Assembly (NCBI RefSeq): GCF_001644575.1
Contig: NZ_CP015596.1
Location: forward strand, 4,340,001-4,404,000
Length of the DNA: 64,000 nucleotides
Source of the DNA: Mycobacterium adipatum
Lineage (GTDB): Bacteria > Actinomycetota > Actinomycetes > Mycobacteriales > Mycobacteriaceae
Direction of reading: 5' to 3'
This document shows positions 1-8,556 of the stretch, piece by piece. The notes below the pieces were generated by a model, which was given only the letters and a program-made list of their open reading frames with translations, was not told the DNA's origin and searched no databases. Positions within the stretch are counted from its first letter, which is position 1; each line of letters starts with the position of its first letter. The position numbers and the translations under genes were made by a program.

Positions 1-388
1 TGGAGTGCACGCCCACTCCGCCTTCCTTGATCTCGACGACGTCGACCAGCAGGCCCGAGCCCAGGCGCGCGGCCAGCCGGCCGGCGACTTCCTTGCCCTC
101 GGCATTGGCGGCGATCACGACGGCCGCGGGTGCGGCCGACTCGGCCAGCGCGGCGAGCACGTCGACCTTCGGGGTGACCAGGAAGTTGTCCACGTCGGCG
201 GACTCTGCGACGTAGATCTTGGCGGCACCGGCGGCCTTGAGACCATCGGTGAGACCGGCGGCGGTGCCCTCGGGGCCCACCACGACCGCAGACGGCTCGC
301 CCAGCACGCGGGCGGCGGTGATCAGTTCGGTGCTGACCTTCTTCAGGGCACCTTCGGCGTGCTCGACGAGCACAAGTACTTCAGCCAT
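1..388 (-). CDS. etfA: Electron transfer flavoprotein alpha subunit, N-terminal part (cut by window edge)
   Basis: EtfA pairs with EtfB to carry electrons from acyl-CoA and related dehydrogenases to the quinone pool through FAD. Only about the first 129 codons are inside the window. The protein begins MAEVLVLVEHAEGALKK, the usual N-terminal domain start of EtfA/FixB, and the FAD-binding C-terminal half lies beyond base 1. The ATG at 388 is about 45 bp downstream of the etfB stop on the same strand, so the two form an operon in the order etfB-etfA, as in Rv3029c-Rv3028c. I am sure of the family; nothing can be said about the missing half. Confidence 0.93.
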   Translation of the reverse strand, partial: MAEVLVLVEHAEGALKKVSTELITAARVLGEPSAVVVGPEGTAAGLTDGLKAAGAAKIYVAESADVDNFLVTPKVDVLAALAESAAPAAVVIAANAEGKEVAGRLAARLGSGLLVDVVEIKEGGVGVHS

Positions 389-432
389 GTGTGTCTATGT
401 CCTTTGTGAAATGAATGTTCGGGGGGCCGCTG

Positions 433-1224
433 CTAGATCAGCTTCTGGGAGACCAGGTACTCGGCGACCTTCTTGCCGCCCTCGCCCTCGTCGGTGACCT
501 TCTCGCCGGCCGTCTTCGGGGGCTTGGGGGTCGAGGAGAGCACCTTGGAACCGGCGTTGGCCACGCCGACCTCGTCGGCCTCGACACCGATCTCGGCCAG
601 CGTCAGGACGGTGACTTCCTTCTTCTTGGCGGCCATGATGCCCTTGAAGGACGGGAAGCGCGGTTCGTTGATCTTCTCGTTGACGCTGACCACGGCGGGC
701 AGCGACGCCTCGAGGCCGAACACGCCGTCGTCGGTCTCGCGCTCGGCGGTGACCTTGCCGCCTTCGACGTTCAGCTTGCGCACGTGGGTCAGCTGCGGCA
801 GTCCCAGGTACTCGGCGATGACGGCGGGCACGGCACCGCCGACACCGTCGGTGGCCTCGTTACCGGCGATGACCAGCTCGGTGCCCTCGATGGTGCCCAG
901 CGCGCGGGCCAGCGCCCAGCCCGTCTGGACCAGGTCGGAGCCGTGCAGACCGTCGTCCTTGAGGTGCACGGCCTTGTCGGCGCCCATGGACAGCGCCTTG
1001 CGGATGGCCTCGGTGGCGCGCTCGGGACCGGCGGTGAGCACGGTCACCGTGCTGTCGCCACCCTCACGTTCCTTGATGAGCAACGCTTCTTCGACGGCAC
1101 GCTCGTTGATCTCGTCGAGCACGGCGTCGGCGGCTTCCCGGTCCAGGGTCCAGTCACCCTCGGACAGCTTGCGCTCGGACCAAGTGTCAGGGACCTGCTT
1201 GATCAGGACCACGATGTTTGTCAT
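433..1224 (-). CDS. etfB: Electron transfer flavoprotein beta subunit
   Basis: EtfB is the AMP-binding partner of EtfA in the cytoplasmic electron carrier that accepts electrons from fatty acyl-CoA dehydrogenases. The 263-residue product has the family length and opens MTNIVVLIKQVPDTWSERK, typical of EtfB/FixA. It contains the conserved stretch GNEATDGVGGAVPAVIAEYL, the usual ETF beta signature region, around residues 110-130. The gene is first in a two-gene operon with etfA. The 198-bp gap upstream separates it from the divergent methyltransferase gene and must hold both promoters. Synteny matches Rv3029c. Confidence 0.95.
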   Translation of the reverse strand: MTNIVVLIKQVPDTWSERKLSEGDWTLDREAADAVLDEINERAVEEALLIKEREGGDSTVTVLTAGPERATEAIRKALSMGADKAVHLKDDGLHGSDLVQTGWALARALGTIEGTELVIAGNEATDGVGGAVPAVIAEYLGLPQLTHVRKLNVEGGKVTAERETDDGVFGLEASLPAVVSVNEKINEPRFPSFKGIMAAKKKEVTVLTLAEIGVEADEVGVANAGSKVLSSTPKPPKTAGEKVTDEGEGGKKVAEYLVSQKLI

Positions 1225-1422
1225 GACTGTGGTTCGTCCTCCTCGATGAGGCCGGCAGCCGGCCTGGGCATATCACGTTTCGTCCAACGGCCACCATGTT
1301 ACTCGCGGGTAACTTTGACGGCGCGCAAGGACACCATAACCGGTCAGTTGGTTCGCTCAGACCCCACGGTCACCCAGGGCATCCGTTCGCGAACCGGCCA
1401 TTACGGGTTAGCCTGCCTTCCA

Positions 1423-2208
1423 ATGAGCACAATCGGTTCCGTCGACAGCACCGGCCCGGGTGATCCCCTGCCTCTCACCGGCGAGCGCACGATTCCCGGC
1501 CTGGCCGAGGAGAACTACTGGTTCCGCCGCCACGAGGTCGTCTATCAGCGCCTCGCCGACCGCTGTGCCGGTCGCGACGTACTGGAGGCCGGGCCCGGCG
1601 AGGGGTACGGCGCGGATCTGATCGCCGATCGCGCGCGCAGTGTCACCGGGGTGGATTACGACGAGCAGGCCGTCGCCCACATCCGGGCGAAATACCCGCG
1701 GGTGCAGATGCACCTGGGCAATCTGGCGGACCTGCCACTGGCCGACGACTCGGTCGATGTGGTGGTCAACTTCCAGGTCATCGAGCATCTGTGGGACCAG
1801 GGCCAGTTCGTCGCCGAATGTGCCCGCGTGCTGCGCCCGGGCGGGCAGCTGCTGATGTCCACCCCCAACCGGATCACCTTCTCGCCCGGGCGCGACACCC
1901 CGCTCAACCCGTTTCACACCCGCGAACTGAATGCCCGCGAGCTCACCGAGCTGCTGCACGAGGGCGGCTTCCGGGTGGACGCCATGCTCGGGGTCTTCCA
2001 CGGGGACGCGCTGGCCGAACTCGACGCCCGGCACGGCGGGTCGATCATCGCGGCCCAGATCGACCGTGCGGTCGCCGGCGCACCGTGGTCGCACAGCCTG
2101 CTCGCCGACGTCGCCGCGGTCCGTGCCGAGGATTTCGATCTGCTCGACGCCGGTGAGCGCAGCATCGATGACAGCCTGGATCTGGTGGCCATCGCGGTGT
2201 TGCCGTGA
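1423..2208 (+). CDS. SAM-dependent methyltransferase (Rv3030-like, glucan methylation locus)
   Basis: Class I SAM methyltransferase of 261 residues. Motif I is VLEAGPGEGYGADL near residue 50, followed by the acidic end of strand 2 (VTGVDYD), and a motif IV-like VVVNFQVIEHLW near residue 110. I chose the ATG at 1423 because the frame upstream (to 415) runs antisense through etfB and is not coding. The stop overlaps the GTG of the next gene by 4 bp, so the two are translationally coupled. In mycobacteria this gene sits with GH57 and GT4 genes implicated in methylglucose lipopolysaccharide synthesis. A sugar O-methyltransferase role is inferred from that context, not from the sequence. Confidence 0.85.
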   Translation: MSTIGSVDSTGPGDPLPLTGERTIPGLAEENYWFRRHEVVYQRLADRCAGRDVLEAGPGEGYGADLIADRARSVTGVDYDEQAVAHIRAKYPRVQMHLGNLADLPLADDSVDVVVNFQVIEHLWDQGQFVAECARVLRPGGQLLMSTPNRITFSPGRDTPLNPFHTRELNARELTELLHEGGFRVDAMLGVFHGDALAELDARHGGSIIAAQIDRAVAGAPWSHSLLADVAAVRAEDFDLLDAGERSIDDSLDLVAIAVLP

Positions 2209-3758
2209 CGCAACCTGCGGTCCCCGGAATGTTCACGCTGGTGCTGCACACGCACCTGCCGTGGCTGGCCCATCACGGGCGCTGGCCGGTCGGTGAGGAG
2301 TGGCTGTATCAGTCGTGGGCGGCGTCCTATCTGCCGCTCATGCGGGTACTGCGCACCCTGGCCGCCGAGGACCGCAGTCACCTGGTGAGCCTGGGCATGA
2401 CGCCGGTGGTCACCGCCCAGTTGGACGACCCGTACTGCCTGACCGGCATGCACCACTGGCTGGCAAACTGGCAGCTGCGCGCCCTCGAGGCGACCACCAT
2501 CCGCACCGGCACCGCGGCGGGCACCTTCGGTTCCCCGGAAGCCATGCGACAGTTCGGATTTCGCGAGCACGAGGCAGCGACCGCCGCACTGGAGGACTTC
2601 ACCACGCTGTGGCGCCACGGCGGCAGCCCACTGCTGCGCCAGCTCGTCGACGCCGGAACCATCGAACTGCTCGGCGGACCGCTGGCACATCCGTTCCAGC
2701 CCCTGCTCAATCCGCGGCTGCGCGACTTCGCACTGCGCGAGGGGCTGGCCGATGCCCGGCAACGTTTCGCCCACACCCCGACCGGGATCTGGGCGCCCGA
2801 ATGCGCGTACGCACCCGGCATGGAGGTCGGTTACGCCGCGGCAGGTGTCGGCCATTTCATGGTCGACGGGCCGTCGCTGCACGGCGATACCGCGCTGGGC
2901 CGCCCCGTCGGCGACACCGATGTGGTGGCCTTCGGCCGGGACCTGCAGGTGAGCTATCGGGTGTGGTCACCGAAATCCGGTTACCCCGGGCACGCGGCCT
3001 ATCGCGATTTCCACACCTACGACCATCTGACCGGCCTGAAACCGGCGCGGGTGACCGGGCGCAACGTGCCCTCCGACGCCAAGGCGCCCTACGAGCCGGA
3101 GCGCGCCGAGCGGGCGATCGACAGACACGTCGCCGATTTCGTCGACGTGGTGCGCCGCCGGTTGCACGCGGAGTCCGAGCGCATCGGCCGGCCCGCACAC
3201 GTCGTCGCCGCCTTCGATACCGAACTGTTCGGGCACTGGTGGCACGAGGGCCCGCGCTGGCTGGAACGGCTGCTGCGTGCCCTCCCGGAGGCCGGAGTCC
3301 GGGTGGGCACCCTCGCCGATGCCACCGAGGCCGGGTTCGTCGGCACCGCTGTCGAATTGCCGCCCAGCTCTTGGGGTTCGGGCAAGGACTGGCAGGTGTG
3401 GAACGGTACGAAGGTGTCCGATCTGGTGGCGCTCAACGCCGAGGTCGTCGATACCGCGCTGGCGGCGGTGGACAAGGCGCTGGCCCACCGCGGCCCCGGC
3501 GCGTCCCGCGACTTCGTGGCCGACCAGATCCTGCGGGAGACGCTGCTGACGGTGTCGAGTGACTGGCCGTTCATGGTCAGCAAGGATTCCGCCGCCGAGT
3601 ACGCGCGTTATCGCGCCCATCTGCATGCGCATGCCACGCGCGAGATCGCGGCCGCGCTGGCCTCCGGGCGCGGTGAGCTGGCGCAGCGGCTGGCCGGCGA
3701 CTGGAACCGGGCCGACGGGCTGTTCGGTGCCCTCGACGCCAGGCGGCTCCCCCGATGA
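2205..3758 (+). CDS. Glycoside hydrolase family 57, probable alpha-1,4-glucan branching enzyme
   Basis: A 517-residue GH57 protein matching Rv3031. Family motifs are visible in order: HTHLPW at residues 15-20, the nucleophile motif GIWAPECAYAP with Glu199, and the acid/base motif AAFDTELFGHWWHEGP with Asp338. This spacing and the length fit GH57 branching enzymes, which cut an alpha-1,4 chain and re-attach it as an alpha-1,6 branch. The C-terminal helical region (residues about 410-510) is also as expected. The GTG start at 2205 overlaps the upstream stop (GTGA). A role in branching intracellular polymethylated glucan or glycogen is inferred from the flanking methyltransferase and GT4 genes. 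Confidence 0.88.
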   Translation: MTQPAVPGMFTLVLHTHLPWLAHHGRWPVGEEWLYQSWAASYLPLMRVLRTLAAEDRSHLVSLGMTPVVTAQLDDPYCLTGMHHWLANWQLRALEATTIRTGTAAGTFGSPEAMRQFGFREHEAATAALEDFTTLWRHGGSPLLRQLVDAGTIELLGGPLAHPFQPLLNPRLRDFALREGLADARQRFAHTPTGIWAPECAYAPGMEVGYAAAGVGHFMVDGPSLHGDTALGRPVGDTDVVAFGRDLQVSYRVWSPKSGYPGHAAYRDFHTYDHLTGLKPARVTGRNVPSDAKAPYEPERAERAIDRHVADFVDVVRRRLHAESERIGRPAHVVAAFDTELFGHWWHEGPRWLERLLRALPEAGVRVGTLADATEAGFVGTAVELPPSSWGSGKDWQVWNGTKVSDLVALNAEVVDTALAAVDKALAHRGPGASRDFVADQILRETLLTVSSDWPFMVSKDSAAEYARYRAHLHAHATREIAAALASGRGELAQRLAGDWNRADGLFGALDARRLPR

Positions 3759-3783
3759 ACCGGATCGTCGAAGGTGCCTGCGC

Positions 3784-5013
3784 GTGAAGATCCTCATGGT
3801 GTCCTGGGAGTACCCGCCGGTGATCATCGGCGGGCTGGGCCGGCACGTGCATCATCTGGCCACCGAGCTCGTGCTCGCCGGCCACGAGGTCGTCGTGCTC
3901 GCGCGTCGGCCCACCGGCACCGACCCGAGCACCCATCCGTCCACCGACGAGGTCGACGAGGGTGTGCGGGTCATCGCCGCCGCACAGGACCCGCATGAAT
4001 TCGGTTTCGGCACCGACATGATGGCCTGGACGCTGGCGATGGGCCACGCCATGGTCCGCGCCGGACTGACCCTGCGTGACTGGCAGCCCGACCTGGTGCA
4101 CGCGCACGACTGGCTGGTGGCGCACCCGGCCATCGCCTTGGCCGAGTTCTTCGACGTGCCGTTGGTGACCACCATCCATGCCACCGAGGCCGGGCGGCAC
4201 TCGGGCTGGGTGTCCGGGCAGGTCAGCCGGCAGGTGCACGCACTGGAATCCTGGCTGGTCCACGAATCCGATTCGCTGATCACGTGTTCGGCGTCGATGC
4301 GCGAGGAGATCGACACGCTGTTCGGGCCGGGGCTCTCCGAGACCACCGTCATCCCGAACGGGATCGACACCGACGGATGGCCTTTCGCGCCCCGCAGCCG
4401 CCACGGTGGACCCGCCGAGCTGCTGTACTTCGGCCGCCTCGAATACGAAAAGGGTGTGCACGACGCGATCGCCGCGCTGCCGCGCATCCGCAAGGCCCAC
4501 CCTGGCACCACCCTGACCATCGCCGGCGACGGCACCCAGCTCGATTTCCTCACCGCGCAGGCCCGCAAGTACCGGGTTCTCAAGGCGACCCGGTTCATCG
4601 GCCGGGTGGATCATCAGGGACTGGTCACCTTGTTGCACCGCGCCGATGCGGCCGTCCTGCCCTCGCATTACGAACCCTTCGGCATCGTGGCGCTGGAGGC
4701 CGCCGCCACCGGAACCCCGTTGGTCACCTCAACCGCCGGTGGGCTCGGCGAAGCCGTCATCGACGGCGTCACGGGGGCATCGCACCCGCCGCGTGATGTC
4801 GCCGCCCTCGCCGCGGCGGTGTGCGGCGTGCTCGACGACCCGGCCGCCGCGCAGGTGCGGGCGTTCGCCGCCCGGGACCGGCTCACCTCGGATTTCTCCT
4901 GGCCGACGGTCGCCGACCACACCGCGCAGGTCTACCTGTCGGCCAAACGTGCCGAGCGGCAACCACAACCGCGACGGCTGATCGTGGAACGCCCCCTCCC
5001 GGATTACGGCTGA
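3784..5013 (+). CDS. GT4-type alpha-glucosyltransferase (Rv3032-like)
   Basis: A 409-residue GT-B glycosyltransferase. The N-terminal domain opens VKILMVSWEYPPVIIGGLG, the glycogen-synthase-like donor-side glycine motif. The C-terminal domain carries ELLYFGRLEYEKGVHD and the family 4 E-x7-E motif EPFGIVALE near residue 298. The Rv3032 homologue elongates alpha-1,4-glucan chains in glycogen and methylglucose lipopolysaccharide synthesis. The GTG at 3784 was chosen because it starts exactly at the first beta strand; the open frame from 3559 lies inside the GH57 gene. It is the third gene of the cluster, 25 bp downstream. Confidence 0.88.
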   Translation: MKILMVSWEYPPVIIGGLGRHVHHLATELVLAGHEVVVLARRPTGTDPSTHPSTDEVDEGVRVIAAAQDPHEFGFGTDMMAWTLAMGHAMVRAGLTLRDWQPDLVHAHDWLVAHPAIALAEFFDVPLVTTIHATEAGRHSGWVSGQVSRQVHALESWLVHESDSLITCSASMREEIDTLFGPGLSETTVIPNGIDTDGWPFAPRSRHGGPAELLYFGRLEYEKGVHDAIAALPRIRKAHPGTTLTIAGDGTQLDFLTAQARKYRVLKATRFIGRVDHQGLVTLLHRADAAVLPSHYEPFGIVALEAAATGTPLVTSTAGGLGEAVIDGVTGASHPPRDVAALAAAVCGVLDDPAAAQVRAFAARDRLTSDFSWPTVADHTAQVYLSAKRAERQPQPRRLIVERPLPDYG

Positions 5014-5040
5014 CCCACCCGGCCGCACCCGCGGAACCCC

Positions 5041-5060
5041 TTGACAAATAATTTTGTCAA
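5041..5060. promoter_or_regulatory. Perfect palindromic operator upstream of the ArsR-type gene
   Basis: Arms TTGACAAA and TTTGTCAA surround a TAAT spacer. The site is AT-rich in a GC-rich background and ends 17 bp before the ATG of the winged-helix regulator at 5078. Its symmetry suits a dimeric ArsR-type repressor, so autoregulation of the regulator-SRPBCC pair is the simplest reading. Binding is inferred. Confidence 0.6.
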
Positions 5061-5077
5061 GGACGAGACTGGCTGAC

Positions 5078-5662
5078 ATGGTCGAGATCGAGGTGATCAG
5101 CGACCCGGCGGCCGCCACCAGCGTGCTCGACCCCGTGCGCGCCCGGCTGCTGGCCGAGTTGACCGAGCCCGCTTCCGCGGCGACGCTGGCCGCCCGCGTC
5201 GGGCTGACCCGGCAGAAGGTCAACTACCACCTGCGGGCGCTGGAACAGCACAACCTGGTCACCGTCGCCGAGGAACGGCAGTGGGGTGGACTCACCGAAC
5301 GTCTGTTGGTGGCCAGCGCGGCGTCCTACGTGGTGTCGCCCACCGCCCTCGGCGAGGTCGCCCCCACCCCGGGCAAGACCAACGACCGGTTCTCCGCCGG
5401 CCACCTCATCGCGCTGGCGGCTCGCATCGTCAGCGAGGTGGGCGAACTGTGGCAGGCGGCGCGCAGCGCCGACAAACGGATGGCGACGCTATCCGTCGAC
5501 ACCACGATCCGCTTCCGGTCCCCGGCGGATCGGGCGTTTTTCACCCGGGACCTCACCGAGGCCGTCGCCGCGCTGGCGGCCCGCTACCACGACGAGACGG
5601 CACCGCGCGGACGGGCGCACCGATTGGTCGTCGCGTCCTACCCCGCGCCGTCGGACGGATAG
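5078..5662 (+). CDS. ArsR-family winged-helix transcriptional regulator
   Basis: A 194-residue DNA-binding protein. Residues about 15-75 form an ArsR-type winged helix: DPVRARLLAELTEPASAATLAARVGLTRQKVNYHLRALEQHNLV, with the recognition helix around RQKVNYHLRAL. No CxC metal-binding pair is present in the HTH, so it is unlikely to be a metal sensor. The C-terminal 100 residues are a helical domain of unknown ligand. I prefer the ATG at 5078 to the TTG at 5054, because the latter lies inside the palindrome at 5041-5060. An SRPBCC gene follows 12 bp downstream, a common ArsR partner. Confidence 0.82.
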   Translation: MVEIEVISDPAAATSVLDPVRARLLAELTEPASAATLAARVGLTRQKVNYHLRALEQHNLVTVAEERQWGGLTERLLVASAASYVVSPTALGEVAPTPGKTNDRFSAGHLIALAARIVSEVGELWQAARSADKRMATLSVDTTIRFRSPADRAFFTRDLTEAVAALAARYHDETAPRGRAHRLVVASYPAPSDG

Positions 5663-5674
5663 AAGGAGTGCCCC

Positions 5675-6469
5675 ATGCCCGCCCACCACGATGACGAGAA
5701 GCGCTGGGTCGACCTCGAATTGGTCGTCGACGGCACACCGGAACAGGTGTGGCAGGCGGTGGCCACCGGCCCGGGAAACTCGGCCTGGTTCACCGACACC
5801 ACGATCGACGAGAGCGTCGGCGGCAGAGTCGAATTCGATTTCGGAGCGAGTGGATCCTCCAGCGGTGACGTGACCCACTGGGAACCGCCGCACCGGTTGG
5901 GCTATGTCGAACGGGACTGGTGTGAGGGCGCGCCGCCGGTCGTCACCGAGGTCACCGTCACCGCACGCGCCGGGGACCGCTGCGTCATCCGGATGGTGCA
6001 CTCGCTGTTCACCGACAGTGCCGACTGGGATGACCAGATCGAGGGGTTCGAGTCCGGTTGGCCCGGGCACTTCGCGGTGCTGCAGACCTATCTCCGGCAC
6101 TTCGCGGGCCGGCCGGCGGTCTCGGTCCACCTTTCGGCCACCGGCGACCTCCCCCAGCCCGAGGCGTGGAAGCTCATGCTGGCGGCCTTCGGCCTGCACG
6201 GCGCCGACGTGGGCGACCTGCGCACGCTGCGGCCCGCCGAGGACGATTTCGTCGGGCTGGTCGAGCGGATCCATCAGGACGAGAACCAGCGCTACCTGGT
6301 GGTGCGGTTGGCCGAACCCACCCCGGGGACGGTGATGTTCGGCAGCTGCGCGCCGGGGGGCCAGACCAGCACCGCGGTCAACGCGTTCTTCTACGGTGCC
6401 GACGCCGAGCGCAATGCCGCGCTGGCCCGGCCCGCGTGGCGCACCCTGCTCGAGGGCGCGCTGCGCTGA
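5675..6469 (+). CDS. SRPBCC (AHSA1/START-like) domain protein
   Basis: A 264-residue cytoplasmic protein. The N-terminal half (residues about 8-145) is an SRPBCC hydrophobic-ligand fold of the activator-of-Hsp90-ATPase type: LVVDGTPEQVWQAVATGPGNSAWF, then the strand pattern ending GFESGWPGHFAVLQTYLRHFAG. The C-terminal half (about 160-264) looks like a second, weaker domain and is not assigned. A strong ribosome-binding site (AGAAGGAG) precedes the ATG. It is co-transcribed with the ArsR-type gene and probably regulated by it. The ligand is unknown. Confidence 0.8.
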   Translation: MPAHHDDEKRWVDLELVVDGTPEQVWQAVATGPGNSAWFTDTTIDESVGGRVEFDFGASGSSSGDVTHWEPPHRLGYVERDWCEGAPPVVTEVTVTARAGDRCVIRMVHSLFTDSADWDDQIEGFESGWPGHFAVLQTYLRHFAGRPAVSVHLSATGDLPQPEAWKLMLAAFGLHGADVGDLRTLRPAEDDFVGLVERIHQDENQRYLVVRLAEPTPGTVMFGSCAPGGQTSTAVNAFFYGADAERNAALARPAWRTLLEGALR

Positions 6470-7207
6470 TCAGCGGGCGGCTTTCTTCCGTTCGATATCG
6501 GCCAGGTTCGCCGCCAGTTCGGCGCGTTCGGCGGCCGAGGCATCCCAGGCGACCTTGCGGTTCTTGACGACCTTGGCCGGTGAGCCGACCGCGATGGAGA
6601 AGTCCGGGATCTCCCCCTTGACCACCGCGTGCGCACCCAGCACGCACCCGCGCCCCACGGAGGTGCCGCGCAGCACGCTGACCTTCGCCGCGACCCAGGT
6701 GTCCGGCCCGATCCGCACCGGGCTCTTGATGATGCCCTGGTCCTTGATGGGCAGCTCCAGGCTGTCCATCTTGTGGTCGAAATCGCAGACGTAGCACCAA
6801 TCGGCCATCAGCACCGAATCACCGAGTTCGATGTCGAGGTAGGTGTTGATCACGTTGTCGCGGCCCAGCACCACCTTGTCGCCGATGCGCAACGAACCCT
6901 CGTGGCAGCGGATGGTGTTCTTGTCCCCGATGTGCACCCAGCGCCCGATTTCCATGGTGGACAGCTCCGGGGTGGCCTCGATCTCGACACCCTTGCCCAG
7001 GAACACCATGCCGCGGGTGATGATGTGCGGGTTGCGCAGCTTGAACTTCAACAGCCGCCAGTAGCGCACCAGGTACCACGGCGTGTACGCCTTGTTGGCC
7101 AGCACCCAGCGCAGCGAATCGCGGGTCAGAAACTGCGCCTGGCGCGGATCGCCCAACCGCGAACCCCGCCACCTCTTGTGCAACGGCGCGCCCCACATCG
7201 TCGTCAT
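6470..7207 (-). CDS. Left-handed beta-helix acyltransferase (Rv3034c-like)
   Basis: A 245-residue protein whose middle part (about residues 70-210) has hexapeptide-repeat character: VEIEATPELSTMEIGRWVHIGDKNTI, LRIGDKVVLGRDNVI, VRIGPDTWVAAKVSVLRGTSVGRGCVLGAHAVVKGEIP. This is the left-handed parallel beta-helix of CoA-dependent acetyl- and acyltransferases, and the terminal GSPAKVVKNRK segment is typical of maltose/galactoside acetyltransferases. Its Rv3034c homologue lies next to the glucan genes, so a sugar O-acyltransferase role is plausible but unproven. It is convergent with the SRPBCC gene, and their stop codons abut. Confidence 0.82.
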   Translation of the reverse strand: MTTMWGAPLHKRWRGSRLGDPRQAQFLTRDSLRWVLANKAYTPWYLVRYWRLLKFKLRNPHIITRGMVFLGKGVEIEATPELSTMEIGRWVHIGDKNTIRCHEGSLRIGDKVVLGRDNVINTYLDIELGDSVLMADWCYVCDFDHKMDSLELPIKDQGIIKSPVRIGPDTWVAAKVSVLRGTSVGRGCVLGAHAVVKGEIPDFSIAVGSPAKVVKNRKVAWDASAAERAELAANLADIERKKAAR

Positions 7208-7275
7208 GGCCGGTCAGCCTACGCGAGCCCGGTACGGGCTAGTCTCGGGACTCGATGCCTGCTCGAGGAGGAACT

Positions 7276-8544
7276 GTGCGCCGGCTTGCTGCCGTGTTGG
7301 GAATCGCGGCGCTGACCGTCAGCTCCTGCGGAAATACCGATTCGTGGGTGGCGGCCCACCCGTCGACCGGCTGGGCGGCCCAGTACGCCGACGCGGCCAA
7401 CAGCAGCTACCGCCCGCTCGACGGGGCGCAGGCGCTGACCCCGGACTGGGAGCGGTCGGTCAAGGGCGACCTGGGCGCGCAGGTCGCCCTCGGATCGCGC
7501 AGCTACCTCGCCGTCAACGGGCAGACCCCCGCCGGGTGCTCGCTGATGGTGTGGGAGACCGACAACAACGCCCGTCAGCGCTGGTGCACCCGGTTGTGGC
7601 AGGGCGGCGCGCGGTCGAGTCCACTGTTCGATGACTTCGACAACCTCTACATCGGCCAGCCCGGCGGCATGATGTCCTACCCGCCCACCCAGTGGATCCG
7701 CTGGCGTCAGCCGGTGATCGGGATGCCGACCACGCCAAGGCTGCTGTCCCCCGGCCGGCTCCTCGTGCTGACCCATCTGGGCCAGGTACTGGTGTTCGAC
7801 GCCCACAAGGGCACCGTGGTGGGCACCTCACTGGATCTGGTGGCCGGGGTCGACCCGACCGATTCCGATCGTGGTCTCGCCGACTGCGCGACGGCCGGAC
7901 CCCGGTGCCCGGTGTCGGCGGCCCCCGCATTCGCCGCGCAGACCGGCATCCTGGTAGTCGGGCTGTGGGAGCCGGACGCGCCGGCGCCCGTGCTCGTCGG
8001 CCTGCGCTACCGACCGGACCAGACCCCCATCCTGAGCCGTGAATGGACCAGCCAGGCGGTCGGCGGCGGGCCCATCGCCAGTCCCGTGCTGTCGGCCGAC
8101 GGCAGCACCGCCTACGTCAACGGCCGCGACGGACGGTTGTGGGCCCTCGACACCGCCGACGGCACCGCGAAATGGTCGACGGTGCTGGGGTACCAGCCGC
8201 AGACCCCGCCCTCGGTGACACCGGAGGGCGTCATCGTCGCCGGGGGTGGCCCGGGCGCGCAGTTGACCGGGATCACCGACACCGGCGAGATCGTCTGGAC
8301 GCGTGCCGATATCGAACCGCTGTCGACGTCGAGCCGGGCCGGTGAGGACCTCGGCTACACCGTGGTGCGCGACGGCGAGCAGGGCCAGGCCCTGCTGGTG
8401 TTCGACCCCCTGGAGGGCGGCACCGTCAACCGGTACCCGCTGCCGGAGGCCACCGGCTGGCCGGTCGGGGTATCGATCGGTCACGACGGGCGGATCGTCA
8501 CCGCCACCAGCGACGGCCAGGTCTACGGCTTCGCACCCGCCTAG
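7276..8544 (+). CDS. Lipoprotein with PQQ/WD-like beta-propeller repeats (Rv3035-like)
   Basis: A 422-residue exported lipoprotein. It opens VRRLAAVLGIAALTVSSCGN, a short basic n-region, hydrophobic core and lipobox VSSC. The GTG at 7276 is preceded by GAGGAGG at the right distance, which decides against the ATG at 7255. The mature part contains repeats of the PQQ-enzyme type (DGRLWALDTADGTAKWSTVLG, VLVFDAHKGTVVG, QVYGFAPA), indicating a beta-propeller. No PQQ-dependent dehydrogenase active-site motif is evident, so it is more likely a surface scaffold. It matches Rv3035 by position and length. Confidence 0.85.
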   Translation: MRRLAAVLGIAALTVSSCGNTDSWVAAHPSTGWAAQYADAANSSYRPLDGAQALTPDWERSVKGDLGAQVALGSRSYLAVNGQTPAGCSLMVWETDNNARQRWCTRLWQGGARSSPLFDDFDNLYIGQPGGMMSYPPTQWIRWRQPVIGMPTTPRLLSPGRLLVLTHLGQVLVFDAHKGTVVGTSLDLVAGVDPTDSDRGLADCATAGPRCPVSAAPAFAAQTGILVVGLWEPDAPAPVLVGLRYRPDQTPILSREWTSQAVGGGPIASPVLSADGSTAYVNGRDGRLWALDTADGTAKWSTVLGYQPQTPPSVTPEGVIVAGGGPGAQLTGITDTGEIVWTRADIEPLSTSSRAGEDLGYTVVRDGEQGQALLVFDPLEGGTVNRYPLPEATGWPVGVSIGHDGRIVTATSDGQVYGFAPA

Positions 8545-8556
8545 CCTGTCGTGGGA

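Noticed and set aside
415-1422. Long plus-strand frame running from 415 into the methyltransferase gene
   Set aside because: It is antisense to etfB for its whole first part. The methyltransferase domain starts only after the ATG at 1423.
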